The notes under the pieces: generated by a model
Seen by the model: only the letters and a program-made list of their open reading frames with translations
What the model was told of the DNA's origin: nothing
Databases searched by the model: none
In this document: positions 36,719 to 46,476 of the stretch, piece by piece
Layout of the letters: the number at the start of each line of letters is the position of its first letter
Position numbering within the stretch: the first letter of the stretch is position 1
Made by a program: the position numbers and the translations under genes
Assembly (NCBI GenBank): GCA_017640605.1
Contig: JAEPQH010000002.1
Location: 124,001-188,000, forward strand
Origin: Balneolaceae bacterium
Lineage (GTDB): Bacteria > Bacteroidota > Rhodothermia > Balneolales > Balneolaceae
Reading direction: 5' to 3'
Length of the DNA: 64,000 nt

Positions 36719-37603
36719 TTAAGAATCTGATAGCGCTTGAGCTCCCGATACAATTTCAGAAATCTCAGTGGTAATAGCGCTCTGTCTTGCTTGGTTATAC
36801 TTTAATCTGAGTTCACGCTCTAATTCTTTAGCGTTTTCAGTAGCACTGTCCATAGCTGACATTCTAGCACCTTGCTCTGCAGCATTAGATTCCAGTACTG
36901 CTTTCCATAATTGCATGTTCAAATGCAGAGGTAAAAGCTGATCAAGAATCGCTGACGAATCAGGCTCGAAAAGATAATCAATTGTTTCCTTAGAATCACC
37001 ACCAGAAATAACTTCCGGATCAATTGGTAACACTTTTTCGATTTTTCTGTTCTGTGCAATAACAGAACGGAATTCGTTGAATGCAATAAATACTTCATCA
37101 TAAGTGCCATCTACAAATTGCTCGGTAGCTGTTCGCATAATGTCGGATGTAGCATCATATTCAATAGAATCGAAGAAACCAGGAAATTTGCTTACCACAT
37201 TATACTTATGTTTTGAAAAGTGGGCCGTAGCTTTTTTTCCAATCGTTACTAAACCAAGTGTACCTTTTTCACGGTATTCACTAAGATTTTGTTCAATATG
37301 CTTTTCAATTTCTTTGAACAAATTATTGTTGAAACCACCGCACAATCCTCGATCGGATCCAACGATAATCATCAATACATTTTTCACCTCATCAACAGGA
37401 CGCATGAGTTGATTATCAACCTTAGTGCTAGCTACTAACCTTCCTACAACATCCTGAATCTTTGCTGCATATGGTCTCGTTTGAACCATACGGTCCTGAG
37501 CCTTACGCAACTTTGCAGCAGCTACCATTTTCATAGCTTTGGTGATCTGCTGAGTGTTGTTTACAGAACCTATTCTGTTTCGTATGTCCCGTAAATTAGC
37601 CAT
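36719..37603 (-). CDS. atpG: F-type ATP synthase gamma subunit
   Basis: The gamma subunit is the central rotor stalk of F1. The opening NLRDIRNRIGSVNNTQQITKAMKMVAAAKLRKAQ and the closing ENAKELERELRLKYNQARQSAITTEISEIVSGA are the two diagnostic coiled-coil helices. IVGSDRGLCGGFNN is the conserved mid motif. It has 294 aa. It lies 3 bp after atpA and is the last protein gene of the operon. Confidence 0.97.
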   Translation of the reverse strand: MANLRDIRNRIGSVNNTQQITKAMKMVAAAKLRKAQDRMVQTRPYAAKIQDVVGRLVASTKVDNQLMRPVDEVKNVLMIIVGSDRGLCGGFNNNLFKEIEKHIEQNLSEYREKGTLGLVTIGKKATAHFSKHKYNVVSKFPGFFDSIEYDATSDIMRTATEQFVDGTYDEVFIAFNEFRSVIAQNRKIEKVLPIDPEVISGGDSKETIDYLFEPDSSAILDQLLPLHLNMQLWKAVLESNAAEQGARMSAMDSATENAKELERELRLKYNQARQSAITTEISEIVSGAQALSDS

Positions 37604-37606
37604 GAA

Positions 37607-39223
37607 TTAAGCTTCCTTAGCTGCCAAAAGTTGATCAATTACGTGACTAGCAGTATCAACTACTTTGTTCCCAAACTCATCACTTAACACACCTGAAGTT
37701 GCCAACTCAGCCATTTCTTTGCTGAATTTTGCACCTACAGTTTCAAGGAATTGAGTTTGGAATTCACTGATGCTAGAAACAGGAAGTTTGTCAAGTAATC
37801 CAACATCATTAACTTTTAATAGCACAATTTCTTGCTCAACCGGAAGTGGTTGATATACATCTTGTTTCAGAAGTTCTACTGTACGCTCACCTTTGCGAAG
37901 TTGAGCTTGAGTAGAGGCATCAAGATCAGAACCAAATTTTGCGAAAGCTTCCAACTCACGGTACTGAGCTAAATCAAGCTTAAGCGTACCGGAAAGTTTC
38001 TTCATCGATTTTACCTGAGCAGAACCACCTACACGAGATACAGAAGTACCAACATCGATAGCAGGGCGAATACCTTGATTAAATAAATCGGTATCCAAGA
38101 AAATCTGACCGTCGGTAATTGAAATAACGTTGGTAGGAATGTACGCTGAAACATCACCCGCTTGTGTTTCAATAACAGGAAGTGCTGTTAATGAACCGCC
38201 ACCTTTTACTAAAGGGCGTAATTCATCTGGAATGTTATTCATAGACTGCGCAACACCATCATCATCGATAATTTTTGCAGCACGTTCTAATAAACGGCTA
38301 TGTAAATAGAATACATCACCCGGATACGCTTCACGACCTGGAGGACGCTTCAATAATAATGAGAGCTCACGATAAGCTACCGCTTGCTTTGATAAATCAT
38401 CATAAATTACCAAAGCGTGTCTACCTGTATCGCGGAAATACTCACCAACTGTTGCTCCTGTAAATGGAGCGATATACTGCATAGGTGCTGCTGAAGATGC
38501 TGGTGCAGTTACGATTACCGTGTAATCCATTGCTCCTGTTTGCTCAAGAACTTGTTTAATTCCGGCAACCGTAGATGCTTTTTGCCCAACAGCCACATAA
38601 ATACAAAAAACCGGGTTATCAGAATCTTGAGTAGCTTTTTGATTGATAATCGTATCAATAGCAACAGAAGTTTTACCTGTCTGTCTATCACCAATAATTA
38701 ATTCACGCTGGCCACGGCCAATCGGAATCAATGAATCAATAGCTTTAATACCGGTTTGAAGAGGCTCTGCTACAGGTTCTCTGTAAATTACACCGGGTGC
38801 TTTCCTTTCTAATGGAAGTCGAACAGTATCACCTAGAACCGGACCTTTACCATCCACAGGATTTCCCAATGGATCGATAACACGACCTAGTAAACCATCA
38901 CCAACACTAACAGATGCAATATCTTTAGTACGCTTCACGGTTTGTCCTTCTTCAACAGCACTTGCAGAACCAAATAATACGATACCCACATTATCCTCTT
39001 CGAGGTTAAGTACCATACCGGTTACCGGATTGCCATCCTCATCTTTTGAGTCGGGTAAAGTTACAAGCTCGCCGGCTTGTACTTGAGAAAGTCCATATAC
39101 GCGTGCGATACCATCACCTACTTCAAGTACGGTACCCACATCATACACATCAGCTTCGTTTTCGAAACCTGATAATTGTTTACGTAAAATGGCTGAAACT
39201 TCGTCTGGTCTGACTTGGCTCAT
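37607..39223 (-). CDS. atpA: F-type ATP synthase alpha subunit
   Basis: The alpha subunit is the regulatory nucleotide-binding part of the F1 head. P-loop GDRQTGKTS lies near residue 170. The alpha signature [17 protein letters not shown] and the [20 protein letters not shown]-type segment ([12 protein letters not shown]) are present. It has 538 aa, slightly longer than the 513 of Escherichia coli. It is 22 bp from atpH and 3 bp from atpG. Confidence 0.98.
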   Translation of the reverse strand: MSQVRPDEVSAILRKQLSGFENEADVYDVGTVLEVGDGIARVYGLSQVQAGELVTLPDSKDEDGNPVTGMVLNLEEDNVGIVLFGSASAVEEGQTVKRTKDIASVSVGDGLLGRVIDPLGNPVDGKGPVLGDTVRLPLERKAPGVIYREPVAEPLQTGIKAIDSLIPIGRGQRELIIGDRQTGKTSVAIDTIINQKATQDSDNPVFCIYVAVGQKASTVAGIKQVLEQTGAMDYTVIVTAPASSAAPMQYIAPFTGATVGEYFRDTGRHALVIYDDLSKQAVAYRELSLLLKRPPGREAYPGDVFYLHSRLLERAAKIIDDDGVAQSMNNIPDELRPLVKGGGSLTALPVIETQAGDVSAYIPTNVISITDGQIFLDTDLFNQGIRPAIDVGTSVSRVGGSAQVKSMKKLSGTLKLDLAQYRELEAFAKFGSDLDASTQAQLRKGERTVELLKQDVYQPLPVEQEIVLLKVNDVGLLDKLPVSSISEFQTQFLETVGAKFSKEMAELATSGVLSDEFGNKVVDTASHVIDQLLAAKEA

Positions 39224-39245
39224 TGTATTTTTATACTAAGTCGTT

Positions 39246-39800
39246 CTAGTTCAATTCTAATGTATTATCAAGCAACCGTTCTTCGAGTTGCTCAATTTTG
39301 TGCTTGATGGTACCGTCGATAACAGTGTCTTCAATCTTCACCAATAAACCACCTTTTAATTCTTCTTTTTCAGAAGTAGATAGGTTTACTTTTTTTGAAG
39401 TGGTTTTTTCAAGCACAGTTTTTAACTCTTCTACCTGTTTGGCTGAAAGTTTCTTCGCTGATCGAACTTCCACTTCAATTATTCCTGCATACGTGTTGTA
39501 TTGAGAAATAAAAGCTTTAGAAATTTGATGCAGAATTGCGGCTCGTTCTTTGGTTGCAACAAGGCTAACAAATTGCATTGTAAGTTCTGAAATATGTTCT
39601 TCAAACAATGCAGTTAATGCTTCTTTCTTTATTGAAGGCTTGATAATTGGGCTTTTAAGAAAATTCTCTAATTCCCGCGAATCATCAATGGTGCTTTCAA
39701 TAAATTGCACATCAGTAAGTGTAGCCTCAACCGATTTTTGCTCTTTACTTAATTCGAGCAATGCGATCGCATATCTTCTGGCTGCTTTAGAAACTAACAT
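39246..39800 (-). CDS. atpH: F-type ATP synthase delta subunit
   Basis: The delta subunit (OSCP homologue) caps F1 and joins it to the b stator. The helical N-terminal domain opens with SKAARRYAIALLELSKEQKS. The C-terminal motif GGLLVKIEDTVIDGTIKHKIEQLEERL is diagnostic. It has 184 aa. Position between atpF and atpA is as expected. Confidence 0.95.
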   Translation of the reverse strand: MLVSKAARRYAIALLELSKEQKSVEATLTDVQFIESTIDDSRELENFLKSPIIKPSIKKEALTALFEEHISELTMQFVSLVATKERAAILHQISKAFISQYNTYAGIIEVEVRSAKKLSAKQVEELKTVLEKTTSKKVNLSTSEKEELKGGLLVKIEDTVIDGTIKHKIEQLEERLLDNTLELN

Positions 39801-39811
39801 CCGTAGTTAGG

Positions 39812-40327
39812 TTAGTTATTTGAGAGGTCGGTAATAAACTTATCGACCAGTTTGCTGTTCTTCTTCTCGTCGAGTTCCTCATCCAAAATCATGGAAGCAG
39901 ACTGAATGGCAAGTCTTGCAACTTCTTCTCTTAATTCAGAGAGAGCTTGCTTCTTTTCTTGCTCAATAGTGTTTTTAGCCTGCTCAATGATTTGTGCTGC
40001 CTCGTCCTTAGCTTTTGAAATTCGCTCGGTTCGAAGAAGTTCTGCTTCTTCAAGTGCCTCTTTGCGAATTTGCTGAGCTTTAGCCTCGGCTTCACGCAAA
40101 GCTTTCTCATTATCCTTCGAAATTTCTTCAGCTCGGGCTAGTGCCTTTTCAGCTGATTCCAAAGAATCTTTGATTTTTGCTTCACGTTCGTTGAGCGACT
40201 TCATGATTGGCGGCACCGCATACTTCATCATAACCAACAGAAAGATGATCATGGATATAAGAATCCATAACGCAAATCCTGTATTAAATGAAAGTAATCC
40301 GCCTCCGCCTGCTAAAAGGAAAGTCAT
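39812..40327 (-). CDS. atpF: F-type ATP synthase b subunit
   Basis: The b subunit forms the peripheral stalk. One N-terminal membrane helix (FALWILISMIIFLLVMMKY) is followed by AVPPIMKSLNEREAKIKDSLESAEKA and a long charged coiled coil to the end. It has 171 aa. No second b' gene is present, so the stalk is a b homodimer. Confidence 0.96.
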   Translation of the reverse strand: MTFLLAGGGGLLSFNTGFALWILISMIIFLLVMMKYAVPPIMKSLNEREAKIKDSLESAEKALARAEEISKDNEKALREAEAKAQQIRKEALEEAELLRTERISKAKDEAAQIIEQAKNTIEQEKKQALSELREEVARLAIQSASMILDEELDEKKNSKLVDKFITDLSNN

Positions 40328-40344
40328 TTCAGGGTAATTTTAAA

Positions 40345-40575
<231 letters not shown>

Positions 40576-40608
40576 TTATTGTTATGGTTATTTAAGTGTA
40601 TTAAAATC

Positions 40609-41667
40609 TTATGCGGCATGTTCTGCGGCATGCTCTTCATGATGGTGCTCCTCAGCGGCCATCCCTATAAATACTGCGGTTAGAAGAGTGAAAATATAAG
40701 CCTGTAACAAGGCTACAAATGTCTTGAGTGCGTAAAGTATTACCGTTAGTGAAACAGAGAATGTACTTACGCCATATCCGGCAGCTGCTCCAAAAAAGTC
40801 AGCGAATATAAAGATTAGACCAAGAATAGATATGATCATGATTTTACCGGATAACATATTGGCAAATAATCGAATTGCCAAAGCAAATGGTTTTGTGAAT
40901 AAACCAAGAATTTCTACAGGGGTCAGAATCAAACGAATAGCAGAAGGAACACCCGGAAACCAAAATACATGCTCCCAATGGTCTTTTGTACCGCTAAATT
41001 GAATCACGAAGAAACTGATTACTGCAAGTGTTGCGGTAACTGTTAAATCTGCCGTTGCGGTGGCTGCCCATGGCAATAAACCAAACAGGTTCATAAAAGC
41101 GATCCCCATAAAAACGGTAAATAGGTATGGCACATATTTATCCGCTTTGTGACCTTCGATGTTTGCTCTTACTACTTCATCTCGAATGAATACGAAAAAT
41201 ACCTCAAATAAATTCTGGAACGCCCCCTTTGGCTCAACATCTCGACCTACACCTTTTTTGTAGCGTGACGACATTGAAATAGTTAACCAAACCGCGAGCA
41301 ACATAGACATCCAAAAATACACTAAATGAGATGTGATTGACATATCTAGTGTAATTGTGCCACTTACTGGAGCCAATACCTCATCAACCTTTTCAAACAT
41401 TCCAGATTCAACCGCTTTTTTGGAATTAGCGAAGGCACTGAATTGAGAGTTCCCCTCTCCATCTTCCCAGAAAATCAAGCGGGGCAGATAAACCTTACCA
41501 CCATTTATAAGCTTAGGAACTTTGATGTAGTCGTGATCGGCTACAGTCCCCATCACGTCGATTACAGGTTCTTCATCATTAGTATCCGCATCTGCAGCAA
41601 ATAAATGTGAGGTACTAATTGATAAAAAAAGAAGTGTCAGAAACAGGCGACGGATAGTCTGAAACAT
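40609..41667 (-). CDS. atpB: F-type ATP synthase a subunit with long exported N-terminus
   Basis: The a subunit forms the proton half-channels. The essential arginine lies in FALAIRLFANMLSGK, and GLLPWAATATADLTVT and ALLQAYIFTLLTAVFIG are present. At 352 aa it is about 80 residues longer than the enterobacterial protein. The extra part is a signal-peptide-like start (RLFLTLLFLSISTSHLFA) plus a ~90-residue periplasmic region with PKLINGGKVYLPRLIFWED. The C-terminus is histidine-rich (EEHHHEEHAAEHAA). Extended AtpB is usual in Bacteroidota. Its ATG overlaps the upstream stop by 1 nt. Confidence 0.95.
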   Translation of the reverse strand: MFQTIRRLFLTLLFLSISTSHLFAADADTNDEEPVIDVMGTVADHDYIKVPKLINGGKVYLPRLIFWEDGEGNSQFSAFANSKKAVESGMFEKVDEVLAPVSGTITLDMSITSHLVYFWMSMLLAVWLTISMSSRYKKGVGRDVEPKGAFQNLFEVFFVFIRDEVVRANIEGHKADKYVPYLFTVFMGIAFMNLFGLLPWAATATADLTVTATLAVISFFVIQFSGTKDHWEHVFWFPGVPSAIRLILTPVEILGLFTKPFALAIRLFANMLSGKIMIISILGLIFIFADFFGAAAGYGVSTFSVSLTVILYALKTFVALLQAYIFTLLTAVFIGMAAEEHHHEEHAAEHAA

Positions 41668-42038
41668 TATACAGTATTACTTCCCTTTTTGAGGATTTTG
41701 TTGATGAAAATCATTTCTGTTATAGAATGACAAAGATAGGAAATAATGAAACTAACTGTAAAGTAGATTTCATCAATTTTTGTAGCTCCATAGATTATTA
41801 CCAACAGAACGATAATTCCGGCAAATCGTGCCAGCATAGATACCCAAAATGCCTTTAGAAATGCACTATCATTCAATTTCCAAGTTCTCTCCAAAACCAC
41901 TATGCTAATCAATACAAAGCCAAAGCTTAATAGAAAACCAATTACCACGTCTGGAGCATGTGCGCGGTCAACAAAAACACTTATTAAAAGAACTAGAAAA
42001 AGTAGTGGAACTTGAATTTTTAAAAATGTTCGAGTCAT
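41667..42038 (-). CDS. AtpI-like small membrane protein
   Basis: The protein has 123 aa and four hydrophobic helices (IQVPLLFLVLLISVFV, VIGFLLSFGFVLISIVVL, LKAFWVSMLARFAGIIVLLVI, FTVSFIISYLCHSITEM). Size, helix count and place directly before atpB fit the AtpI/UncI accessory protein that helps assemble the c ring. Sequence identity is too low for me to be sure. It overlaps both neighbours (1 nt and 4 nt). Confidence 0.7.
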   Translation of the reverse strand: MTRTFLKIQVPLLFLVLLISVFVDRAHAPDVVIGFLLSFGFVLISIVVLERTWKLNDSAFLKAFWVSMLARFAGIIVLLVIIYGATKIDEIYFTVSFIISYLCHSITEMIFINKILKKGSNTV

Positions 42039-42250
42039 TTTCTGTTATTCAGTTTTTTACTAATTCTTAGAATCACCAAAAAGAATAAAAGTAACCCAAA
42101 ACCAACTCCTACTAATATGCCTACAGGGCTACTATCAAACTTTGTATCGATATATCTACCTAATAAAATGGGTAAGGCAATAGAAAGAGCTATTTCGGAA
42201 CCTAATCCGATATATTCTAAATACTTTTTTGGTAGAAGGTTGTAATTCAA
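42035..42250 (-). CDS. atpZ: AtpZ-like F0F1 ATPase accessory subunit
   Basis: The protein has 71 aa and two membrane helices. It has the ATPase_gene1 pattern: an entry YIGLGSEIALSIALPILLGRYIDTKFD, a GVGFGLLLFFLVI second helix, and a basic tail. AtpZ/AtpI pairs are linked to ion uptake and F0 assembly. It overlaps the bactofilin gene upstream by 4 nt (ATGA), so translation is coupled to it. Confidence 0.82.
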   Translation of the reverse strand: MNYNLLPKKYLEYIGLGSEIALSIALPILLGRYIDTKFDSSPVGILVGVGFGLLLFFLVILRISKKLNNRK

Positions 42251-42684
42251 CTACCCGATGCTTTTAAGTGTGTGCCTTTTTCAAACTCTGCATCACTCAT
42301 TTGCGAGAGTTTGTTCGAGCGCTCCCCCATTCGGCAGGCTCCGTTTATTTCCGCACCTTCTTCTACAATTAAAGTTTTTGTGTAAATATTGCCATCTATT
42401 ACCGCACTTTTTCGAAGAATCAATTTGTTGCTAACCCGAACCTCTCCCTCTACTTTACCGGCAATATCGGCGTCTGATGAGGTAATATTCCCGTTTACCT
42501 TACCAATTTCGGTAATAATCATTTTGCCTTTGCTTAGGGCTTCACCATCTATGGTTCCACTAACCCGAATATCGGCATGTGCATGTACATTTCCCGTTAC
42601 TTTAGTGCCTTCGCTCACAATATTTACAGAAGGAGAATTATTGATGGTACTCACTTTTTTCTGGGGTTTGTTTCTGTTTAACAT
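42247..42684 (-). CDS. Bactofilin (polymer-forming cytoskeletal protein)
   Basis: The protein has 145 aa. A short disordered N-terminus is followed by the bactofilin right-handed beta helix, seen as repeating hydrophobic turns: VSEGTKVTGNVHAHADIRVS, GTIDGEALSKGKMIITE, VNGNITSSDADIAGKVEGEV, ILRKSAVIDGNIYTKTLIVEEG. Bactofilins polymerise without nucleotide and guide wall enzymes. The preceding gene encodes an M23 peptidase, a known partner class. It is 6 bp downstream of that gene and overlaps atpZ by 4 nt. Confidence 0.92.
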   Translation of the reverse strand: MLNRNKPQKKVSTINNSPSVNIVSEGTKVTGNVHAHADIRVSGTIDGEALSKGKMIITEIGKVNGNITSSDADIAGKVEGEVRVSNKLILRKSAVIDGNIYTKTLIVEEGAEINGACRMGERSNKLSQMSDAEFEKGTHLKASGS

Positions 42685-42690
42685 AAATTT

Positions 42691-43548
42691 TTACTGAATT
42701 AAATATAATGCGGGATCCTGAGGGATACCATCTTTCCAAATTTCCAGATGTAGATGCGGCCCTGTACTGCTTGTTCCTACATTTCCAGTAGTTCCCACAA
42801 TATCACCTTTTAATACTACATCGCCACTTTTTTTTGCGATGGATGAACAATGCTTATATACGCTTATAATTCCTGCAGCATGTTGAATGGTTAATACATA
42901 GCCATCATTGATCGTCCAACTGGCATTAACCACAGTGCCATCCGCAATACTTGTAATTGGAGCATTTTCTGCCGTTGCAATATCTATCCCAAAATGAAAG
43001 GTATCGGGATCGTACCCTCGTGTAAATGTTCCGTCTACCGGATAATTGGATGGAAAATCGCTAATCCCGCTTAAAGTATTCGAGAAAACTATTCCTGACG
43101 GATTAACCCTACTTGCAGTGTTTATCTGTGCATCGGCATATTCCGGAAATGCTGCGTATGCATTACCACTGTTAAAAACTTCTCTAAATCGTTGGTCGGT
43201 GGTAAGCGTTGTATCCAAACTCAATCGTATAATATTTTTCATTTCAGCCAACTGCTGATCCCTAACCAATAACGAATCCTGTAGCGATAGCACGCGATCG
43301 GTGATGGCTTCAATATCGGCACGCATTTGCGCATCTTCTTTCGTGTAAAGCAACGACCCAAGCGGAGTAATCATAAACAAACCTACTACAATAATTGAAA
43401 GTAAGATGCATGAAATCACAAATAAGCTGAACAAACGATTAGGCCGGATTTCAAACGAATTGTCTTCACCTGGCTTAGAATCATCCAGTAAAATTACTGT
43501 GATGTCTTTCAGGCGTTGCTCGTAAAGTTTTCTAAGAAATTTTATCAT
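42691..43548 (-). CDS. Membrane-anchored M23 peptidase (LytM-type)
   Basis: The protein has 285 aa. One membrane helix spans about residues 40-60 (LFVISCILLSIIVVGLFM), followed by a coiled coil (residues 70-105), then an M23 metallopeptidase domain. Zinc ligands are His185 and Asp189 in HFGIDIA and His267 in GPHLHLE (HxH 265/267). All are intact, so it should cut peptidoglycan cross-links. The N-terminal cytosolic part could contact the bactofilin encoded 6 bp downstream. It is part of the block running into atp genes. Confidence 0.92.
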   Translation of the reverse strand: MIKFLRKLYEQRLKDITVILLDDSKPGEDNSFEIRPNRLFSLFVISCILLSIIVVGLFMITPLGSLLYTKEDAQMRADIEAITDRVLSLQDSLLVRDQQLAEMKNIIRLSLDTTLTTDQRFREVFNSGNAYAAFPEYADAQINTASRVNPSGIVFSNTLSGISDFPSNYPVDGTFTRGYDPDTFHFGIDIATAENAPITSIADGTVVNASWTINDGYVLTIQHAAGIISVYKHCSSIAKKSGDVVLKGDIVGTTGNVGTSSTGPHLHLEIWKDGIPQDPALYLIQ

Positions 43549-43581
43549 CGTATTAGCTTGCTAACAAAGATGTAACAATAC

Positions 43582-44865
43582 TCAGGAAATTACATTAAAA
43601 ATTTCAGCCAACTTTTTGGTCAGTAACTTTCGGTTAAAACTTTCGACCAATTTCAGATTTGGCTTTGGCAAAGAATCAGACTCCCAAAGATTGTAAATAG
43701 TTTCGAGTGAATGTGTAATAGTTTCTACATTATCAGGAGCCGCAGTAAAACCTGCTTCGTATTTATGTAATAGATCTTCTGCAACTGATGGATGAACAAG
43801 CCCTAAAATTGGCTTTGCAGATCCAAGATACTCAAACAACTTACCCGATTTTATTTGCTTTAATTCCTTATCGAAATTGGAAATCATCCACAGAATATCA
43901 GCTTTTTTAAGATTTGCTACTGCTTGTTGATGCGAAACATACCCATAGTCTTCAACTAAATGATCCAAATCTAGCTTCGTTATCTTTTTCTTGATCCTCT
44001 CGTCAAGCCCTCCTTGAAAATGTAGCTTGATTTTATCGCCGATCTCCGGCCGTTTTTTGATCAGTACCAGTATTCCCTCTAGAAAAGTATCAGGCTGATT
44101 TTGTTCATAAAACAAACCGCTGTATAAAAAGTTTAACGCCCCTTCTTTGTATCTGAGTTGGGATTCAACTTTAGAATACGAGAAATCCTCAGGATCAAAT
44201 CCATGGGGTAGCACTTCCAATCTTTCTGCAACATGCGGGTAGTTGGCAATGAATTCGCTGCGCATAAATGCGTCTAGACAAACCACACGGTCAGCCGTGG
44301 CAATAACATTTCTTTCCTGATTTTTAAGAATGGTTTTTTGCCAATTCCACAATTCCGTCTGAAAATGATTGTTCGTCCAAGAATCTCTGTAATCTACCAC
44401 CAGTGGCAATCCAGTTTCTTCTTTAATCTTTGACGCGAGTAAGTGATTGCTAAATGGAGGTGCTGTACTAAAAATTGCATCTATTTTCTTATCAGAAATC
44501 AATGTTAATGCTTGATCATAAGCAGCTTTTGTCCACCCAATTTTATTATCAGGATAATAGAAAAGCCTGGAAATGCGGCGTAACACTTTAGCCCATTTAT
44601 CCGAAATCGATACTTGTTGTTCCGCTTTACCAACTGCCGCTTTTTGAAAAAGCCCACCTGTTTCAATACGATGCACTTCTAATTCTAAAGCTTCCAGCTC
44701 TTCGTTTAGCGACTCATCAAAAGTATGATAAATACCCGGCTCTGGGCAAAGAATGATTGGATTCCAGCCAAATTCCCGTAAATATTTAGCAAATTTAAGC
44801 GGACGCTGAACCCCACTCCCTCCCATCGGCGGGAAATAATAAACGATAAAAAGTACGTTTCTCAT
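43582..44865 (-). CDS. GT4-family glycosyltransferase
   Basis: The protein has 427 aa with the GT-B start VLFIVYYFPPMGGSGVQRPLKFAKYL. Next is a sugar-acceptor region with IFSTAPPFSNHLLA and VVDYRDSWTNN. The donor half has LNFLYSGLFYEQNQPDTFLEG and a later KSGKLFEYLGSAKPILG. It belongs to the GT4 group that acts on cell-surface glycans. Between guaB (16 bp away) and the M23 gene (33 bp) it is probably cotranscribed with both, though I cannot link the activities. Confidence 0.87.
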   Translation of the reverse strand: MRNVLFIVYYFPPMGGSGVQRPLKFAKYLREFGWNPIILCPEPGIYHTFDESLNEELEALELEVHRIETGGLFQKAAVGKAEQQVSISDKWAKVLRRISRLFYYPDNKIGWTKAAYDQALTLISDKKIDAIFSTAPPFSNHLLASKIKEETGLPLVVDYRDSWTNNHFQTELWNWQKTILKNQERNVIATADRVVCLDAFMRSEFIANYPHVAERLEVLPHGFDPEDFSYSKVESQLRYKEGALNFLYSGLFYEQNQPDTFLEGILVLIKKRPEIGDKIKLHFQGGLDERIKKKITKLDLDHLVEDYGYVSHQQAVANLKKADILWMISNFDKELKQIKSGKLFEYLGSAKPILGLVHPSVAEDLLHKYEAGFTAAPDNVETITHSLETIYNLWESDSLPKPNLKLVESFNRKLLTKKLAEIFNVIS

Positions 44866-44881
44866 GCGCTAAACGTACACA

Positions 44882-46363
44882 TTAAACCGAATAATTGGGG
44901 GCTTCTTTTGTGATTTGAACCGTATGAGGGTGACTTTCGCGATAAGATGCTGCCGAAATCTGAACAAACTCAGCGGTTTTTAGTTCTTGAATAGAAGCTG
45001 CTCCACAATAACCCATTGCTGCTCGCAATCCACCATTCATTTGATGCACAACTTCGCTTAAGAATCCTTTAAATGGAACTCGACCTTCAATTCCTTCTGG
45101 CACAAGTTTTTTCAAATCATCTTCTACATCCTGGAAGTAGCGATCTTTAGACCCTTTTTTCATAGCTCCGATGCTGCCCATGCCACGATACGACTTATAT
45201 TTTCTGGATTCGTAAATAATTGTCTCGCCCGGACTCTCATCCACACCGGCAAACATCGATCCCATCATTACTACATCGGCGCCACCGGCAATTGCTTTTG
45301 GAATGTCTCCGGTTTGTTTAATTCCTCCATCAGCAACTAAACCAATTCCTCGCTCGGCACAAAACTGAGAAACTTCCATAATTGCAGATAATTGCGGCAC
45401 CCCAATACCGGTAACCACACGTGTAGTACAAATAGAACCTGGACCAACACCTACTTTTACAACATCGGCGCCTGCATCAGCTAAGGCTTCGGCAGCTGCT
45501 TTTGTTGCAATATTTCCACCAATCACATTTAAATCGGGATATTTTTCTTTAATTGCTGAAACGGTGTTCAATACGCCTTGCGAATGTCCGTGAGCAGTAT
45601 CTACGGTAATTACATCAACGCCTGCAAACACTAAAGCTTCTACTCGATCCATTGTATCGCCGGTTACACCTACTGCTGCACCAACTCGTAAGCGCCCGAG
45701 TTCATCTTTGCACGCATTCGGGAAGTTCATTTTCTTCTCAATGTCTTTGAAGGTGATTAAACCAACCAGCTTATTATGCTCATCTACAATTGGGAGCTTC
45801 TCTACTTTATATGTTTGAAGAATTTCTTCCGCTTGCTTGAGATTAGTCCCCTCTTTCCCGGTGATCAAATTTTCTTTGGTCATGATATCACCGAGTTTAC
45901 GATTCAGTTCCGATTCGAAACGTAAATCACGATTAGTTACAATTCCAATCAGCTCACCGGTTGTATTTACAATTGGAATACCACCGATTTTATGCTTTCT
46001 CATTAGATTTCTTGCATCAAGAACTGTAGCATCCGAACCAAGTGTAACGGGATCCACAATCATCCCACTTTCGCTTCTTTTAACGAGCCGAACTTGTTCT
46101 GCCTGATCTTCGATCGACATATTTTTATGAAGCATAGCAATACCCCCTTCGCGAGCGAGTGCAATTGCCAACCGATACTCTGAAACAGTATCCATTGCAG
46201 CACTCAAAATTGGGATATTTAACGTTAAACTTGGCGTCAGTTTTACACTTAAATCCACATCACGTGGGAGCACATTCGAGTAGTTTGGAACAAGTAGAAC
46301 GTCGTCGTAGGTGAGCCCTTGTCTTGAAATTCTATCGAAGGGTGATTCGCTCGTCTTTTGCAT
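44882..46363 (-). CDS. guaB: Inosine-5'-monophosphate dehydrogenase
   Basis: IMPDH oxidises IMP to XMP, the first step to GMP. From the ATG at 46363 it has 493 aa. The opening [18 protein letters not shown], two CBS domains (about residues 95-215), and the catalytic loop [18 protein letters not shown] with Cys312 are complete. The flap RGMGS follows. A TTG at 46396 would add an unlikely NRKQNFSNL tail, so I reject it. The 113-bp gap to the divergent paralogue at 46477 should hold its promoter. Confidence 0.97.
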   Translation of the reverse strand: MQKTSESPFDRISRQGLTYDDVLLVPNYSNVLPRDVDLSVKLTPSLTLNIPILSAAMDTVSEYRLAIALAREGGIAMLHKNMSIEDQAEQVRLVKRSESGMIVDPVTLGSDATVLDARNLMRKHKIGGIPIVNTTGELIGIVTNRDLRFESELNRKLGDIMTKENLITGKEGTNLKQAEEILQTYKVEKLPIVDEHNKLVGLITFKDIEKKMNFPNACKDELGRLRVGAAVGVTGDTMDRVEALVFAGVDVITVDTAHGHSQGVLNTVSAIKEKYPDLNVIGGNIATKAAAEALADAGADVVKVGVGPGSICTTRVVTGIGVPQLSAIMEVSQFCAERGIGLVADGGIKQTGDIPKAIAGGADVVMMGSMFAGVDESPGETIIYESRKYKSYRGMGSIGAMKKGSKDRYFQDVEDDLKKLVPEGIEGRVPFKGFLSEVVHQMNGGLRAAMGYCGAASIQELKTAEFVQISAASYRESHPHTVQITKEAPNYSV

Positions 46364-46476
46364 TAAATTGGAGAAGTTTTGCTTGCGGTTTTTCAAAGAT
46401 ACACATTATTGATTGCAAGTTTAATGTTTTGAACTATTTTTTTAATTCTTCGTAGTAAGTTCCCAAATCAATCTTT

